Source: Candidatus Izemoplasma sp.
GTDB taxonomy: Bacteria; Bacillota_I; Bacilli_A; Izemoplasmatales; Izemoplasmataceae
Direction: 5' to 3'
NCBI GenBank assembly: GCA_007117555.1
Contig: SKGI01000012.1
Location: 1-5,249 of the forward strand
Length of the DNA stretch: 5,249 nucleotides
Shown here: one piece after another, positions 1 through 5,249 of the stretch
How the letters are laid out: every line of letters begins with the position of its first letter
Position numbering within the stretch: the stretch's first letter is position 1
The notes under the pieces: generated by a model
Database searches by the model: none
Told to the model about the DNA's origin: nothing
The model's input: the letters and a program-made list of their open reading frames with translations, nothing else
Made by a program: the position numbers and the translations under genes

Positions 1-159
1 GATTGGTGCAGTTTTTGCACGTTCAGTCTCCAAATTTGTCGGAATCAGTTTATCGGCGCGATTATCGATGCTTGCTTTTCTAGCAACCCGATTACTCCAG
101 TCAATAAACAAACCAATGATGGTAACGAGCAGCACTAATACTAATAGTAACCATATCAT
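1..159 (-). CDS. Partial N-terminus of a small single-pass membrane protein, function unknown
   Basis: An open frame of 53 codons starts at ATG 159-157 and leaves the window at base 1 with no stop. The start is chosen because AAGGTG (172-167 on the minus strand) lies 7 nt upstream. The protein begins MIWLLLVLVL and continues hydrophobic to about residue 19 (ending GLFID), which is a clear uncleaved signal-anchor or transmembrane helix. A charged, polar segment rich in Arg, Lys, Asp and Asn follows from residue 20 (WSNRVARKAS). An N-terminal anchor followed by a cytoplasmic or surface-exposed tail is the simplest reading. I do not recognise a family, and the C-terminal part is outside the window. 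A TTG at 165-163 is an alternative start two codons earlier but is too close to the Shine-Dalgarno. The promoter-like sequence at 188-216 fits its expression. Confidence 0.6.
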   Translation of the reverse strand, partial: MIWLLLVLVLLVTIIGLFIDWSNRVARKASIDNRADKLIPTNLETERAKTAPI

Positions 160-187
160 GATCAAGCACCTTACCTTTCTAAAAACC

Positions 188-216
188 ATTATAACAAAAA
201 CCAACGGCTTTTTCTA
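188..216 (-). promoter_or_regulatory. Putative sigma-A promoter for the leftward membrane-protein gene
   Basis: On the minus strand a perfect TATAAT (193-188) is preceded, with a 17-nt spacer, by TAGAAA (216-211), which matches TTGACA at 4 of 6 positions. Transcription would start near 181, giving a leader of about 20 nt that contains the Shine-Dalgarno of the gene starting at 159. This is judged by eye only. The -10 is strong and the -35 moderate. Confidence 0.5.
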
Positions 217-293
217 CACCGAGTATGTGAACGTATGTAAGGCTGCTTTTTTTGTAACCTGCGCAAAACGGAACGCATGATAAAGGGTGTTTC

Positions 294-322
294 TTGTTTG
301 AATGTAAGGTGTACACTATACT
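294..322 (+). promoter_or_regulatory. Putative promoter of the MacB-like ABC transporter gene
   Basis: TTGTTT (294-299) and TATACT (317-322, one mismatch to TATAAT) are separated by 17 nt. The predicted start near 329 precedes the Shine-Dalgarno at 351 by about 20 nt. An 8-bp palindrome, GTGTACAC (309-316), sits in the spacer and abuts the -10, where a repressor could block RNA polymerase. The promoter is moderately supported; the operator role of the dyad is inference only. Confidence 0.45.
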
Positions 323-350
323 GAACATAATCGAAGTACCTATTTATGAA

Positions 351-359
351 AGAGGTGAT
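351..359 (+). promoter_or_regulatory. Strong Shine-Dalgarno that sets a GTG start
   Basis: AGAGGTGAT is a near-perfect complement to the 3' end of 16S rRNA. It lies with its GAGG core 8 nt before GTG 364-366. The in-frame ATG at 346 has no Shine-Dalgarno upstream and would place this site inside the coding region, so GTG 364 is the better start. Confidence 0.75.
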
Positions 360-363
360 TGTC

Positions 364-2664
364 GTGCTATCGCTTAAACATATTTGCAAGTTTTATAAGG
401 ATGACCATCACCGCATTGTTGCTTTAGATGATATTAATCTTTCTTTAGAAGCAGGCGAGTTTGTTGCTTTGTTAGGACCGTCTGGTTGTGGCAAAACAAC
501 CCTTTTAAATATTATCGGTGGTTTAGACAACTATTCGCAACATGATTTTTATGAGACAGGTAAGACTTTTCTCACCTTTAGGAAAAGCGAGTTAGCGATT
601 TCGAATCAAGCAACGCGTAATTTTAGTGAAAAAGAATGGGATCAATATCGCAACAACCATATCGGTTTTGTTTTTCAACATTACAATCTCATTCCGCACT
701 TAAGTGTTCTTGATAATGTCATGCTCGGTATGACGCTTTCAGGTATCGATAAAAACACCCGTAAAAAGCGGGCTGAAACAGTTTTGCGAAAAGTGAATTT
801 ATTCGATAAAGCCCATATGAAAAATGCACAACTTTCTAGCGGTCAACGCCAAAAAGTAGCGATTGCTAGAGCGTTGGTAAATGAGCCGGATATTTTGATT
901 GCGGATGAACCCACGGGGGCACTTGACTCCGAGGCCGGCCATGAAATCATGCACTTATTACGAGAGATTGCCCAAGATAAACTTGTGATTATTGCAACGC
1001 ATAACGAAGAACTTGCCCAAACATATGCGACACGCATTGTCAGGTTAAAAGATGGTCGAATTATTGAAGATAAGGTGCTCAAAGCCCATGTTCAAAAACC
1101 AGACCAAATGGCACATGGTTTTTCAAAGGTCTCTATGCCGTTTATAGAGGCGGTACGTTTAGCATTTAAAAATATGCGGTTGAAGTTGGCGCGTTCAATG
1201 CTTGCCATTCTTGCGGGGGCAATTGGTATTGCTGGGGTAGCACTAGTCTTAAGTATTGCCAGTGGTCTTGGTCGTGAGATTGAGCGGATTGAAGCCGAAA
1301 CTTTGGCAGCGATGCCGATTGCAATCCATCGTTTTCCGACAACGCAAACGAATTTACCGTTGATTGATGGCCGTGATTTTAGTTACAATTTTGCCCCGTG
1401 GTTTGAACCCGTTACTGGGGGGGCTCGAAACCACACAAACTTAATTACTCAAGAATATGTCGACTACTTGAATGCGATGCCTGATGCGTGGCTCAATGGC
1501 ATCTCGTACTTACACGGTGTCCGCATGCCTTTTGTTGCAATGGATACGGAACAAACTCGAGATAGCTTTACTGAAGACATACCTTTTCAACCCTTACAAA
1601 GTAGTCAAGTTTATTTAGAAAGTCAATTTTCACTTCAAGCAGGACGCTATCCTGAGGCGGATGATGAACTGGTTCTTATTGTAGATGCACTCAATCATAT
1701 TGATGCGGGTATATTAGAGTTTCTTGGTGTTGAACAAGCGGGTACACGCTTCTTCTTTCGAGAGGTTTTAGACACTGAAGTCGACTTGTATTTTAATGAT
1801 GGTCAACACATACAATACGATCCTATAGCGGGTACACTTGAACGTACCTTTGATGAAAACGCAGAAGATCAGCGCATGCGGATGACCGTCGTTGGTGTTC
1901 TTAAGGGTCGACCGAACAGTCTTGAAACGCGCACTTCAGGTATTTTTTATCTTGATACTTTAGAGCAGACGTTTATTGCGCAAAACCAAGATTCTGCCTT
2001 TTGTAATATACTCGCAGACATCGATTTAAGAGATGCGACACTTGAGCGCCGCACGGAAGTGCTTGAGTTGCGTCGTATGCATGGCTGTCAACCGTTGCCC
2101 ATGGTCATTAATATTTACCCAAGATCGCTCGATATGAAACGGCAAGTAATCACGTACTTAAATGACTATAATGCGGGACGCGCTGAAGAAGAACGAATTC
2201 AGTACACTGACTTGTCAGCCGTTTTATCGAGTTTGCTTGGTACAATTAGCACAAACGTTACGACGGTTTTGTTTGCACTAGGTGTCGTTTCGGTATTGGT
2301 ATCAGCCAGTTTGGTTGCCATGCTTGTTTATAATGGCTTAGTTGAACGTACTAAAGAAATCGGTATTTTACGCAGCTTAGGTGCCAGACGCCGAGATGTG
2401 GTGCGATTATTTAATGTTGAAGCCTTGCTGCTTGGTTTTCTTGCCGGGCTCGTCGGGGTGTTCATTGCGTATCTTCTCAGTTTGCCAATCAATCAAACGC
2501 TCAGTGATATACTCGTTGGCTTTGACCGTGTTGTCCGTTTAGATGGGCTTGTTATGATCGCTTTAGTCTTGCTAAGCATTATCGTGACCTTTATATCAGG
2601 ACTGTTCCCGGCGCTTGCAGCTTCAAGACGCCATCCTGCCAATGCTTTACGTCATCAAGACTGA
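364..2664 (+). CDS. MacB-type ABC transporter, fused ATP-binding and FtsX-like permease protein
   Basis: This 766-residue protein (GTG start) joins an ABC ATPase to a four-helix FtsX/MacB-type permease, so a homodimer would make a complete transporter in the cytoplasmic membrane. Members of this family use ATP to drive export or mechanical work on the outer face, often for peptides, antibiotics or lipoproteins. The substrate here cannot be read from sequence. ATPase landmarks: aromatic Y11, Walker A GPSGCGKT (38-45), Q-loop Q105, signature LSSGQ (157-161, Ser in place of the usual Gly), Walker B ILIADEPT (177-184), D-loop GALD (185-188) and H-loop His213. The stretch between Walker A and the Q-loop (about 57-87) looks some 15 residues longer than usual. 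Membrane segments lie near 280-302, 631-657, 686-707 and 727-750. The ~330-residue loop after the first is the extracellular domain and holds two cysteines (547, 575). The ERTKEIGILRSLGA motif after helix 2 is an FtsX-family hallmark. No two-component system or accessory protein adjoins it. It ends at TGA 2662-2664 before a strong terminator. Confidence 0.93.
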   Translation: MLSLKHICKFYKDDHHRIVALDDINLSLEAGEFVALLGPSGCGKTTLLNIIGGLDNYSQHDFYETGKTFLTFRKSELAISNQATRNFSEKEWDQYRNNHIGFVFQHYNLIPHLSVLDNVMLGMTLSGIDKNTRKKRAETVLRKVNLFDKAHMKNAQLSSGQRQKVAIARALVNEPDILIADEPTGALDSEAGHEIMHLLREIAQDKLVIIATHNEELAQTYATRIVRLKDGRIIEDKVLKAHVQKPDQMAHGFSKVSMPFIEAVRLAFKNMRLKLARSMLAILAGAIGIAGVALVLSIASGLGREIERIEAETLAAMPIAIHRFPTTQTNLPLIDGRDFSYNFAPWFEPVTGGARNHTNLITQEYVDYLNAMPDAWLNGISYLHGVRMPFVAMDTEQTRDSFTEDIPFQPLQSSQVYLESQFSLQAGRYPEADDELVLIVDALNHIDAGILEFLGVEQAGTRFFFREVLDTEVDLYFNDGQHIQYDPIAGTLERTFDENAEDQRMRMTVVGVLKGRPNSLETRTSGIFYLDTLEQTFIAQNQDSAFCNILADIDLRDATLERRTEVLELRRMHGCQPLPMVINIYPRSLDMKRQVITYLNDYNAGRAEEERIQYTDLSAVLSSLLGTISTNVTTVLFALGVVSVLVSASLVAMLVYNGLVERTKEIGILRSLGARRRDVVRLFNVEALLLGFLAGLVGVFIAYLLSLPINQTLSDILVGFDRVVRLDGLVMIALVLLSIIVTFISGLFPALAASRRHPANALRHQD

Positions 2665-2684
2665 ATCGTTATTACTCTCAAAAT

Positions 2685-2730
2685 AAACCACCTTGAATCC
2701 TTTGCCGAATAAGGGGATTCAAGGTGGTTT
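2685..2730. terminator. Bidirectional intrinsic terminator between converging genes
   Basis: The arms 2685-2700 and 2715-2730 are perfect inverted repeats of 16 bp (AAACCACCTTGAATCC and its complement) around a 14-nt loop. On the plus strand the stem ends in a TTTTT run, and on the minus strand in TTTATTTT. It lies 20 bp after the ABC transporter stop and 27 bp after the stop of the zinc-binding protein gene, so it can terminate both. Confidence 0.9.
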
Positions 2731-2757
2731 TTAATAGGTGTTATGATTGATATTAAC

Positions 2758-4479
2758 TTAGTCGTGTGGGGTGTAGCGTAGTCCGATACGGAACTGTTCA
2801 AGATTATGTTGCATCATTTCAAACAATGTCATGCCACGTTGATAGTCTGCATTAGGAATGTTTTCCATAGCATAAAGATAGAGGATTCCTGCCCCAGTTT
2901 CTTGTGCTATGGCTTGCGCGACATGCGGCAAAATCATTTTTTCTGAGAAAAGATGTTCAATATCAAATGCATTCATGGTGTCAATCATGTTCGCCAAGGC
3001 TTGCGGTGTCGGCTCAGCGTCGGTTGAGAAACCACGATAAGGATTGACATAGCCAAAGTTATAACGATGAATGAAATAACCTAAAACATTATGCCCGCCA
3101 TACATGATAACTGATAGTTCTGCATGGTCGCGTAAATCAAGAAATTGATCATGAAGCGCATCGAGCTCATTTAAGTAGTTATGTGCGTTCATACGGATGG
3201 TGCTTTCATGTTCAGGCAGTAGTTCAATGAGTGCATCTCGTACTTCTAATGTCATAATCGCAAGATTGAGTGGATCCATCCAAATATGCGGATCGAAGGG
3301 GCCTTCATACTGTGAATCTTCTGTGACTGTAACAGTTAAAGTAGGGGTGGTGTAACGCGCTTCACCGCGATGGACCCATGAGAAGACAACGTGTGTTTGT
3401 CCGTTTTGTAAACCACGAATGTGGACATGATCGCCATGGTTGACAAGTTCCACGATCCCTTCTTCGGCACCGGGTGCAAGTGAGACAGTCAGAGCATTGA
3501 CTTCACCTTCGCGATCGAGCTCACGCTCACGGCCATCGGCCGACATGATAAAGGCACCAATTGACAAATGTGCATCGACAGCCACACCTGGTAAACCACC
3601 ATGCCAGTGATCACCGTGAACGTAAGCAATTTTTGCGCCATCATCTTGACGGTTTAGCAACTCAAATGCGCCAATTTCAGGTTGGTGGTCGTGTTCGCCA
3701 ACGGTCACATTCATCACTGGAGTGGTGTAACGCACTTCACCGCGATGGACCCATGAGAAGACAACTTGTGTATGGCCGTCTTGCAAACCACGGATGTGGA
3801 CATGATCGCCATGGTTGACAAGTTCCACAATCCCTTCTTCGGCACCGGGTGCAAGTGAGACAGTCAGAGCGTTGACTTCACCTTCGTGATCGAGCTCACG
3901 CTCACGGCCATCGGCCGAAACGATGTGCGCACCGAGTGAAAGGTGGCTATTAACATCGATGTTTGGCAGTGAACCATGCCAATGGTTTCCATGAACATAA
4001 GCGATTTTTGCGCCATCATCTTGACGGTTAAGCAGTTCAAATGTATCAATTTCGTGATCATGGTCGTGATCGTGATCATGGCCATGATTGTGATCATGAT
4101 CATCAGGTACTGTGGTGCTTGCTTGGAACCCAATGAGATTAACATTACGGCTAAGGTCTAGAGTGCGTAGCCGACGGTTTTGCGTTGGACTAATTAAGTT
4201 ATTCACCCAAGGTTCCATAGTGTCGCCTGTGTAAAGCAGTGAATCAGCGTCTAAGATTTCTACTACTTTTCTTGGTGTGGGCTCAAAAGTATGTGCATCA
4301 GCACCAGGTGGGAGTAAAAGTTCTAGATCAATCAAGTCACCTGCGAGTGCACGGGCGATATCATATTGTGGGAATAAGGTCGCTAGTACAACGGATTTTT
4401 CTCATTCTTGATCAACAGTACAAGCCGACGAACCGGCTATGAGAAATAAAGTCATGACAAGCATTAATAATTTTTTCAT
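2758..4479 (-). CDS. znuA: ZnuA/AdcA-type zinc-binding protein with duplicated His-triad module; frame broken by TGA at codon 26
   Basis: This is the substrate-binding component of a zinc ABC importer (cluster A-I), expected to be lipid-anchored outside the cell and to hand zinc to a ZnuB/AdcB permease not present here. ATG 4479 is chosen because AGGAGG sits 7 nt upstream and a signal peptide follows (MKKLLMLVMTLFLIAGSSAC, Cys20; the lipobox is weak, with Ser at -3). Codon 26 (4404-4402) is TGA. The frame then stays open for 547 codons and resumes immediately with a typical mature N-terminus (VVLATLFPQYD). Numbering codons from ATG, the family zinc ligands appear intact: H63 in the ADAHTFEP region, H398 in FDPHIW, H463 in YGGHN and, as candidate fourth, E539. 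The lobes are about 29-125 and 391-573. Between them lie a His-Asp run (126-143) and two ~117-residue repeats (144-260, 269-385). A ZinT domain like that of streptococcal AdcA is absent. As written, only a 25-residue peptide is made; TTG 4335 could restart but without a signal peptide. The cause may be recent decay, sequencing error or readthrough. Confidence 0.85.
3325..3675 (-). repeat. His-triad module, copy B (second in the protein)
   Basis: This encodes residues 269-385 of the zinc-binding protein and lies 375 bp from copy A. The protein sequences of the two copies agree at about 97 of 117 positions. It contains HGDHWH (288-293) and HGDHVH (348-353). It ends in an alternating beta-strand pattern (YTTPTLTVTV) that resembles the last strand of bacterial Ig-like domains. 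The fold assignment is inference from the pattern. Confidence 0.9.
3700..4050 (-). repeat. His-triad module, copy A (first in the protein)
   Basis: This encodes residues 144-260 of the zinc-binding protein, directly after the His-Asp run. It contains HGNHWH (163-168) and HGDHVH (223-228). It is joined to copy B by an 8-residue linker containing HDH. By hand count the two copies match at about 291 of 351 bases, with the central 180 bp far more alike than the flanks. Confidence 0.9.
4051..4104 (-). repeat. His-Asp low-complexity tract (metal-binding loop)
   Basis: A degenerate six-base repeat (GATCAC / GATCAT) encodes residues 126-143, mostly alternating His and Asp with one Asn and one Gly. 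Such His-rich loops mark zinc-specific rather than manganese-specific members of the ZnuA family and sit between the first and second metal ligand, exactly as here. Slippage of the repeat can change loop length between strains. Confidence 0.9.
4402..4404 (-). other. In-frame TGA, codon 26 of the zinc-binding protein gene
   Basis: The codons read GAA TGA GAA from 4407 down. The frame is coding-like on both sides: signal peptide before, mature ZnuA-type N-terminus after. A single base change from CGA, GGA, TTA or TGG would restore it. The codon falls in the flexible linker between the lipid-anchor Cys20 and the folded domain, where almost any residue is tolerated. Confidence 0.9.
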
Positions 4480-4486
4480 CAGTAAA

Positions 4487-4492
4487 CCTCCT
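4487..4492 (-). promoter_or_regulatory. Consensus Shine-Dalgarno supporting ATG 4479
   Basis: AGGAGG on the minus strand is 7 nt upstream of ATG 4479-4477. It shows that translation is meant to begin at the signal peptide, upstream of the in-frame TGA, and not at the internal TTG at 4335. Confidence 0.85.
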
Positions 4493-4509
4493 AATTTTTT
4501 TCACTCTAC

Positions 4510-4538
4510 ATTATACTTCATTATAAAGCAAATGCAAA
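4510..4538 (-). promoter_or_regulatory. Putative sigma-A promoter of the zinc-binding protein gene
   Basis: On the minus strand TTTGCA (4538-4533, 4 of 6 to TTGACA) and a perfect TATAAT (4515-4510) are 17 nt apart. A second TATAAT at 4525-4520 lacks a good -35. The predicted start near 4503 gives a leader of about 24 nt containing the AGGAGG. The -35 lies inside the dyad at 4531-4549. Confidence 0.6.
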
Positions 4539-4549
4539 CCATTCGCATT
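4531..4549. promoter_or_regulatory. Candidate Fur/Zur-family operator
   Basis: The minus strand reads AATGCGAATGGTTTGCATT, a 19-bp dyad pairing at 7 of 9 positions, one of the two mismatches being G opposite T. Its inner part, TGCGAATGGTTTGCA, fits the 7-1-7 layout of Fur-family boxes (TGnnAATnATTnnCA) with one mismatch. It overlaps the -35 of a gene for zinc uptake, the position expected for a zinc-dependent repressor such as Zur. It is not a match to the B. subtilis Zur box as I recall it, so the identity of the regulator is inference. Confidence 0.45.
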
Positions 4550-4559
4550 AAAATGTTAT

Positions 4560-4590
4560 AAAAAATAAACGCACCGTTTGGGCACGCTTA
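4560..4590 (-). terminator. Intrinsic terminator of udk
   Basis: On the minus strand the stem 4590-4581 (TAAGCGTGCC) pairs with 4575-4566 (GGTGCGTTTA) over 10 bp, including three G-U pairs, around loop CAAAC. TTTTTT follows at 4565-4560. It begins about 9 nt after the udk stop and separates udk from the zinc-protein promoter. Confidence 0.75.
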
Positions 4591-4598
4591 AATTTGTT

Positions 4599-5219
4599 TT
4601 ATTCAAGAAGGTATTGACGAATTTTGTTGACGATTAGATCGACAGCTTTGTCATGGCGACGATCATTAGGGATAATCACATCTGCATGACGTTTGGTTGG
4701 CTTGATGTATTTGTGAAACATCGGTTTAACGGTTGCTTGATATTGCTCAATAATACTCTCAAGAGTTCGACCACGTTCATGCAAGTCGCGAAGCATCCGT
4801 CTAATAAACCGGGTGTCATCATCAAGCTCAACATATAAGCACATGTCAGCTAACGTACGAATCTCCGGCGGATCGAGAATCAGAATCCCCTCGACAATAA
4901 TGATGCTTTTGGGTGAGACGGTTTCAGTGTGTGGGCTACGGTTATGATTCACAAAATCATACAGCGGTTTTTCAACCCGTTGCCCATTGAGTAGTTGATT
5001 TAAATGCTCAAGCAATAAAGCATTGTCTAATGATTTAGGATGATCGTAATTCATTTTGGCTCTTGTGGCTAAATCATAATCGCTTTGGTCATGGTAGTAA
5101 TCATCATGGCGGATGATCAAGACATCCTCTAAGCCCGCTTTTTCAAGAATTTCTTCTACCACGGTGGTTTTGCCTGAAGCAGAGCCGCCAGCGACTAAAA
5201 ATAAAAGTGGTTTACGCAT
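4599..5219 (-). CDS. udk: Uridine kinase (uridine/cytidine salvage)
   Basis: This 206-residue cytoplasmic enzyme phosphorylates uridine and cytidine to UMP and CMP with ATP or GTP, a pyrimidine salvage step (EC 2.7.1.48). The length is usual for bacterial Udk. Visible motifs are the P-loop GGSASGKT (11-18), the RHDDYYHDQ segment with the likely catalytic Asp (38-45), NYDHPKSLD (57-65), the nucleoside-side YDFVNHNR (87-94), the Walker B-like IIIVEGILIL (106-115), and the lid region with RRMLRD and ERGR (140-151) followed by VKPMFHKYIKPTKRHADVII (164-183). ATG 5219 is chosen because GGAGG (5230-5226) lies 6 nt upstream. The frame is also open to the window edge through a TTG, but the added residues (RSVLKWRII) are not Udk-like. 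Upstream on the same strand another frame is open to TAA 5214-5212 and could be the end of a preceding gene overlapping udk by 8 nt. The gene stops with TAA and has its own terminator. Confidence 0.96.
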   Translation of the reverse strand: MRKPLLFLVAGGSASGKTTVVEEILEKAGLEDVLIIRHDDYYHDQSDYDLATRAKMNYDHPKSLDNALLLEHLNQLLNGQRVEKPLYDFVNHNRSPHTETVSPKSIIIVEGILILDPPEIRTLADMCLYVELDDDTRFIRRMLRDLHERGRTLESIIEQYQATVKPMFHKYIKPTKRHADVIIPNDRRHDKAVDLIVNKIRQYLLE

Positions 5220-5225
5220 GATAAT

Positions 5226-5230
5226 CCTCC
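5226..5230 (-). promoter_or_regulatory. Shine-Dalgarno deciding the udk start
   Basis: GGAGG on the minus strand lies 6 nt before ATG 5219-5217. No promoter is visible in the 30 bases left upstream, so udk may be transcribed from outside the window, possibly as part of an operon. Confidence 0.75.
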
Positions 5231-5249
5231 ATTTCAAAACGGATCGCAA

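Noticed and set aside
235..309. Direct repeat ATGTAAGG at 235-242 and 302-309
   Set aside because: An 8-base repeat at this distance in AT-rich DNA is weak, and there is no further similarity around it.
346..363. ATG at 346 as the start of the ABC transporter
   Set aside because: It lacks an upstream Shine-Dalgarno, and the strong AGAGGTGAT would then be coding. GTG 364 is spaced correctly and gives the usual short N-terminus before the first strand of the ATPase.
843..1082. Minus-strand open frame inside the ATPase region
   Set aside because: It lies opposite the conserved signature, Walker B and H-loop codons of the ABC ATPase, so it is a shadow.
3561..4161. Plus-strand and other-frame open stretches opposite the repeats and His-Asp tract
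   Set aside because: They are shadows of the repetitive coding strand. Their products are low-complexity (runs of Ile, Met and Val from GATCAT repeats) and have no ribosome binding site of note.
4402..4404. TGA read as tryptophan (genetic code 4) or selenocysteine
   Set aside because: All nine clear Trp codons are TGG, and the transporter ends at a TGA followed by its terminator. No clear hairpin follows the TGA, and a linker residue is not a redox site, so Sec has no support. Neither can be excluded without the rest of the genome.
4550..4560. ATGTTATA resembling a half-site of the enterobacterial Zur box
   Set aside because: There is no matching second half-site, and it lies within the tail of the udk terminator, away from the likely promoter elements.
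5212..5249. End of an upstream minus-strand gene overlapping udk
   Set aside because: One frame reads 11 codons (AIRFEMEDYHA) to TAA at 5214-5212, and another ends at TGA 5236-5234. Both are plausible ends, but too little sequence is visible to choose, so no feature is called.
1..5249. CRISPR arrays, insertion sequences, tRNA or rRNA genes
   Set aside because: No regularly spaced direct repeats, transposase motifs, terminal inverted repeats or cloverleaf-like sequences were seen. The only sizeable repeat is the coding duplication in the zinc-binding protein.

Overview
The window looks like a moderately AT-rich Gram-positive (Bacillota-type) chromosome. The signs are strong AGGAGG-like ribosome binding sites, a GTG start set by its Shine-Dalgarno, a lipoprotein-style zinc-binding protein, a uridine kinase of bacterial type, and an ATPase-permease fusion of the kind common in Firmicutes. 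Nothing allows a genus call. TGG is the Trp codon at every clear Trp position (3 in the transporter, 6 in the zinc protein) and TGA ends the transporter gene, so the standard bacterial code is assumed.

Layout: (1) positions 1-159, minus strand, the N-terminal 53 codons of an unrecognised small membrane-anchored protein that runs off the left edge. (2) 160-363, a divergent intergenic region with promoter-like sequences facing both ways and a GTGTACAC dyad over the rightward -10. (3) 364-2664, plus strand, a MacB-type ABC exporter with ATPase and FtsX-like permease in one chain. (4) 2685-2730, a perfect 16-bp hairpin with T-runs on both sides, a shared terminator for the two converging genes. 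(5) 2758-4479, minus strand, a ZnuA/AdcA-type zinc-binding protein gene. Its His-rich loop has been expanded by two tandem copies of a ~117-residue module carrying four H-x-x-H-x-H motifs, and its reading frame is broken by an in-frame TGA at codon 26, just after the signal peptide. (6) 4480-4598, the promoter of that gene with a 19-bp dyad of Fur/Zur architecture, then the terminator of udk. (7) 4599-5219, minus strand, complete uridine kinase (udk).

The genes do not form one pathway: each has its own terminator or promoter. No AdcB/AdcC (ZnuB/ZnuC) permease or ATPase for the zinc protein lies in the window. The MacB-like protein is an exporter-type or mechanotransmission system and should not be taken as its partner. 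The most notable items are the zinc protein's domain architecture, the in-frame TGA, and the candidate metal-responsive operator upstream.
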